In this document: in pieces, positions 62,216 to 64,000 of the stretch
How positions within the stretch are numbered: position 1 is the first letter of the stretch
How the letters are laid out: every line of letters starts with the position of its first letter
From: Lichenicola sp964247725
GTDB lineage: Bacteria; Pseudomonadota; Alphaproteobacteria; Acetobacterales; Acetobacteraceae
Assembly (NCBI GenBank): GCA_964247725.1
Contig: CAXTVM010000012.1
Coordinates: forward strand, 12,557 to 76,556
Reading direction: 5' to 3'
DNA length: 64,000 nucleotides
Notes under the pieces: model-generated
What the model was told of the DNA's origin: nothing
Database searches by the model: none
What the model saw: only the letters and a program-made list of their open reading frames with translations
Translations under genes and position numbers: made by a program

Positions 62216-63244
62216 ATGAGCGGAGCGAGACAGCAGCTGGCCGAGATCCCCCCCGACACGCACCGGGGCAGCAACCGGCCGTCGATGGGCCAGGACGAGC
62301 TGACCCGTGCCTACGGGGACATGCTGCTGATCCGGCGCTTCGAGGAACGCACCGGCCAGCTCTACGGCATGGGGCTGATCGGCGGCTTCTGCCACCTCTA
62401 CATCGGCCAGGAGGCGATCGTGGTCGGCGTGCAGATGACGCTGAAGAAGGGCGACAAGATCGTCACCTCGTATCGCGACCACGGCCACATGCTGGCCGCC
62501 GGCATGGACCCCAAGGGCGTCATGGCCGAGCTCGCCGGCCGCGCCACCGGCTACTCGCGCGGCAAGGGCGGCTCCATGCACATGTTCTCCCGCAAGGAGA
62601 ACTTCTACGGCGGCCACGGCATCGTCGGCGCGCAGGTCTCGATCGGCGCCGGCCTGGCGTTCGCCAACAAGTACCGCGGCACCGACGAGGTCGCGGTCGC
62701 CTACATGGGCGACGGCGCCTCGAACCAGGGCCAGGTGTTCGAGAGCTTCAACCTGGCCGCGCTGCAGAAGCTGCCCTGCGTGTTCGTGATCGAGAACAAC
62801 CAGTACGGCATGGGCACCAGCGCCGCCCGCTCCTCGGCGTCGAAGGCGCTGTGGCGCAACGGCGAGCCGTGGGGCATCCCCGGCCAGCAGGTGGACGGCA
62901 TGGACGTGGTGGCGGTGCGGGACGCGGCGGCGGAGGCGGTGGCGCACTGCCGCGCCGGCCACGGCCCCTACCTGCTGGAGATGAAGACCTACCGCTATCG
63001 CGGCCACTCGATGTCCGACCCGGCCAAGTACCGCACCCGCGAGGAGGTCGAGCAGATGCGCCGCGAGCACGACGCGATCGAGGCGGCCCGCCACGCGCTG
63101 CTGGAGATGGGTGTCGCGGAGGCGGCGCTGAAGGAGACCGACAACGCCATCAAGCGGCGCGTGGCCGAGGCGGCCGAGTTCGCGCAGGCGAGCCCGGAGC
63201 CCGATCCGGCCGAGCTCTGGACCGACGTGCTGGTGGAGGCCTGA
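62216..63244 (+). CDS. pdhA: Pyruvate dehydrogenase E1 component, alpha subunit
   Basis: Thiamine-diphosphate-dependent E1-alpha (342 residues) of the pyruvate dehydrogenase complex. Landmarks: DMLLIRRFEERTGQLYGMGL, GFCHLYIGQEAIVVG, TSYRDHGHMLAAGM, TPP motif YMGDGASNQGQVFESFNLAA, and phosphorylation-loop-like YRYRGHSMSDPAKYR. It is followed six bases later by pdhB, so the two subunits are co-expressed. The ATG at 62216 was chosen; about 26 in-frame upstream codons lack homology. Confidence 0.97.
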   Translation: MSGARQQLAEIPPDTHRGSNRPSMGQDELTRAYGDMLLIRRFEERTGQLYGMGLIGGFCHLYIGQEAIVVGVQMTLKKGDKIVTSYRDHGHMLAAGMDPKGVMAELAGRATGYSRGKGGSMHMFSRKENFYGGHGIVGAQVSIGAGLAFANKYRGTDEVAVAYMGDGASNQGQVFESFNLAALQKLPCVFVIENNQYGMGTSAARSSASKALWRNGEPWGIPGQQVDGMDVVAVRDAAAEAVAHCRAGHGPYLLEMKTYRYRGHSMSDPAKYRTREEVEQMRREHDAIEAARHALLEMGVAEAALKETDNAIKRRVAEAAEFAQASPEPDPAELWTDVLVEA

Positions 63245-63249
63245 GCGCG

Positions 63250-64000
<751 letters not shown>

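Overview
The window is high-GC DNA from an alphaproteobacterium, most likely of the Acetobacteraceae/Rhodospirillales type. The support is a set of order-conserved alphaproteobacterial blocks (tpiA-secG-pyrG, ppiD-trpE, trpG-trpD-trpC-moaC, lexA beside moeA, guaB-rsmB, and pdhA with a pdhB carrying an N-terminal lipoyl domain), a GTTC-N7-GTTC LexA box in front of lexA, and a CUG tRNA-Gln. Almost every gene is chromosomal housekeeping. Long open frames occur antisense to many genes, as expected at this GC content, and were not annotated.

Layout. 1-3.5 kb: a DEAD-box helicase cut by the left edge, a GT21 glycosyltransferase and a broken lipoprotein gene. 3.5-12 kb: a decayed IS110 transposase, a DHA2-type MFS pump, a transglutaminase-like protein and a four-gene unit ctaA-tldD-bcr-MFS. 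12-20.5 kb: a VTT membrane protein, tRNA-Gln, rlmE, a large glucosidase, a dienelactone hydrolase, a PAS-PAS-GGDEF-EAL protein and a small lipoprotein. 20.8-27.6 kb: guaB, rsmB, an L,D-transpeptidase, an OmpR-type regulator, xthA and an M19 dipeptidase. 27.6-31 kb is the one accessory-looking patch: AT-richer DNA with a DnaA-box-like site, an unknown ORF ending in a copied piece of uvrC, a decarboxylase pseudogene, and a toxin-antitoxin remnant. 31-36 kb: uvrC, pgsA, mobB, a lipoprotein, moaD and moaE. 36-43 kb: biotin genes bioA / bioF / a fused bioC-bioD, a GNAT, lexA, moeA and rpmG. 43-54 kb: ftsB, a dimethylargininase-like enzyme, eno, a DUF3429 protein, a DUF418 gene with a premature stop, a DUF1989 + YqcI/YcgG pair, an FKBP, pyrG, an amine oxidase, secG and tpiA. 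54-64 kb: a PpiD/SurA-like chaperone, trpE, a DHH phosphoesterase, trpG-trpD-trpC, moaC, pdhA and the start of pdhB.

The feature least explained by the genes is a dispersed family of intergenic palindromic repeats. There are about eleven copies of 65-240 bp in 64 kb, built from interchangeable half-modules beginning AAGGCCAGGG and ending CCCTGGCCTTCC. Many touch a stop codon, and two completely fill the gap between convergent genes. One copy encodes the last ~20 residues of TrpE, and another lies against the amine oxidase gene so that it has no ordinary start codon. A second, unrelated ~161-bp family (three copies) is bounded by inverted arms that differ between copies yet stay self-complementary within each copy.

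Functional links: molybdenum cofactor genes (mobB, moaD, moaE, moeA, moaC) are spread over four places. Biotin synthesis is nearly complete apart from bioB. Tryptophan synthesis (trpE, trpG, trpD, trpC) is split by a DHH gene on the opposite strand. A heme-type N-hydroxylase family gene overlapping a DUF1989 gene, with a guanidino-modifying enzyme nearby, is a candidate for uncharacterised guanidine chemistry.
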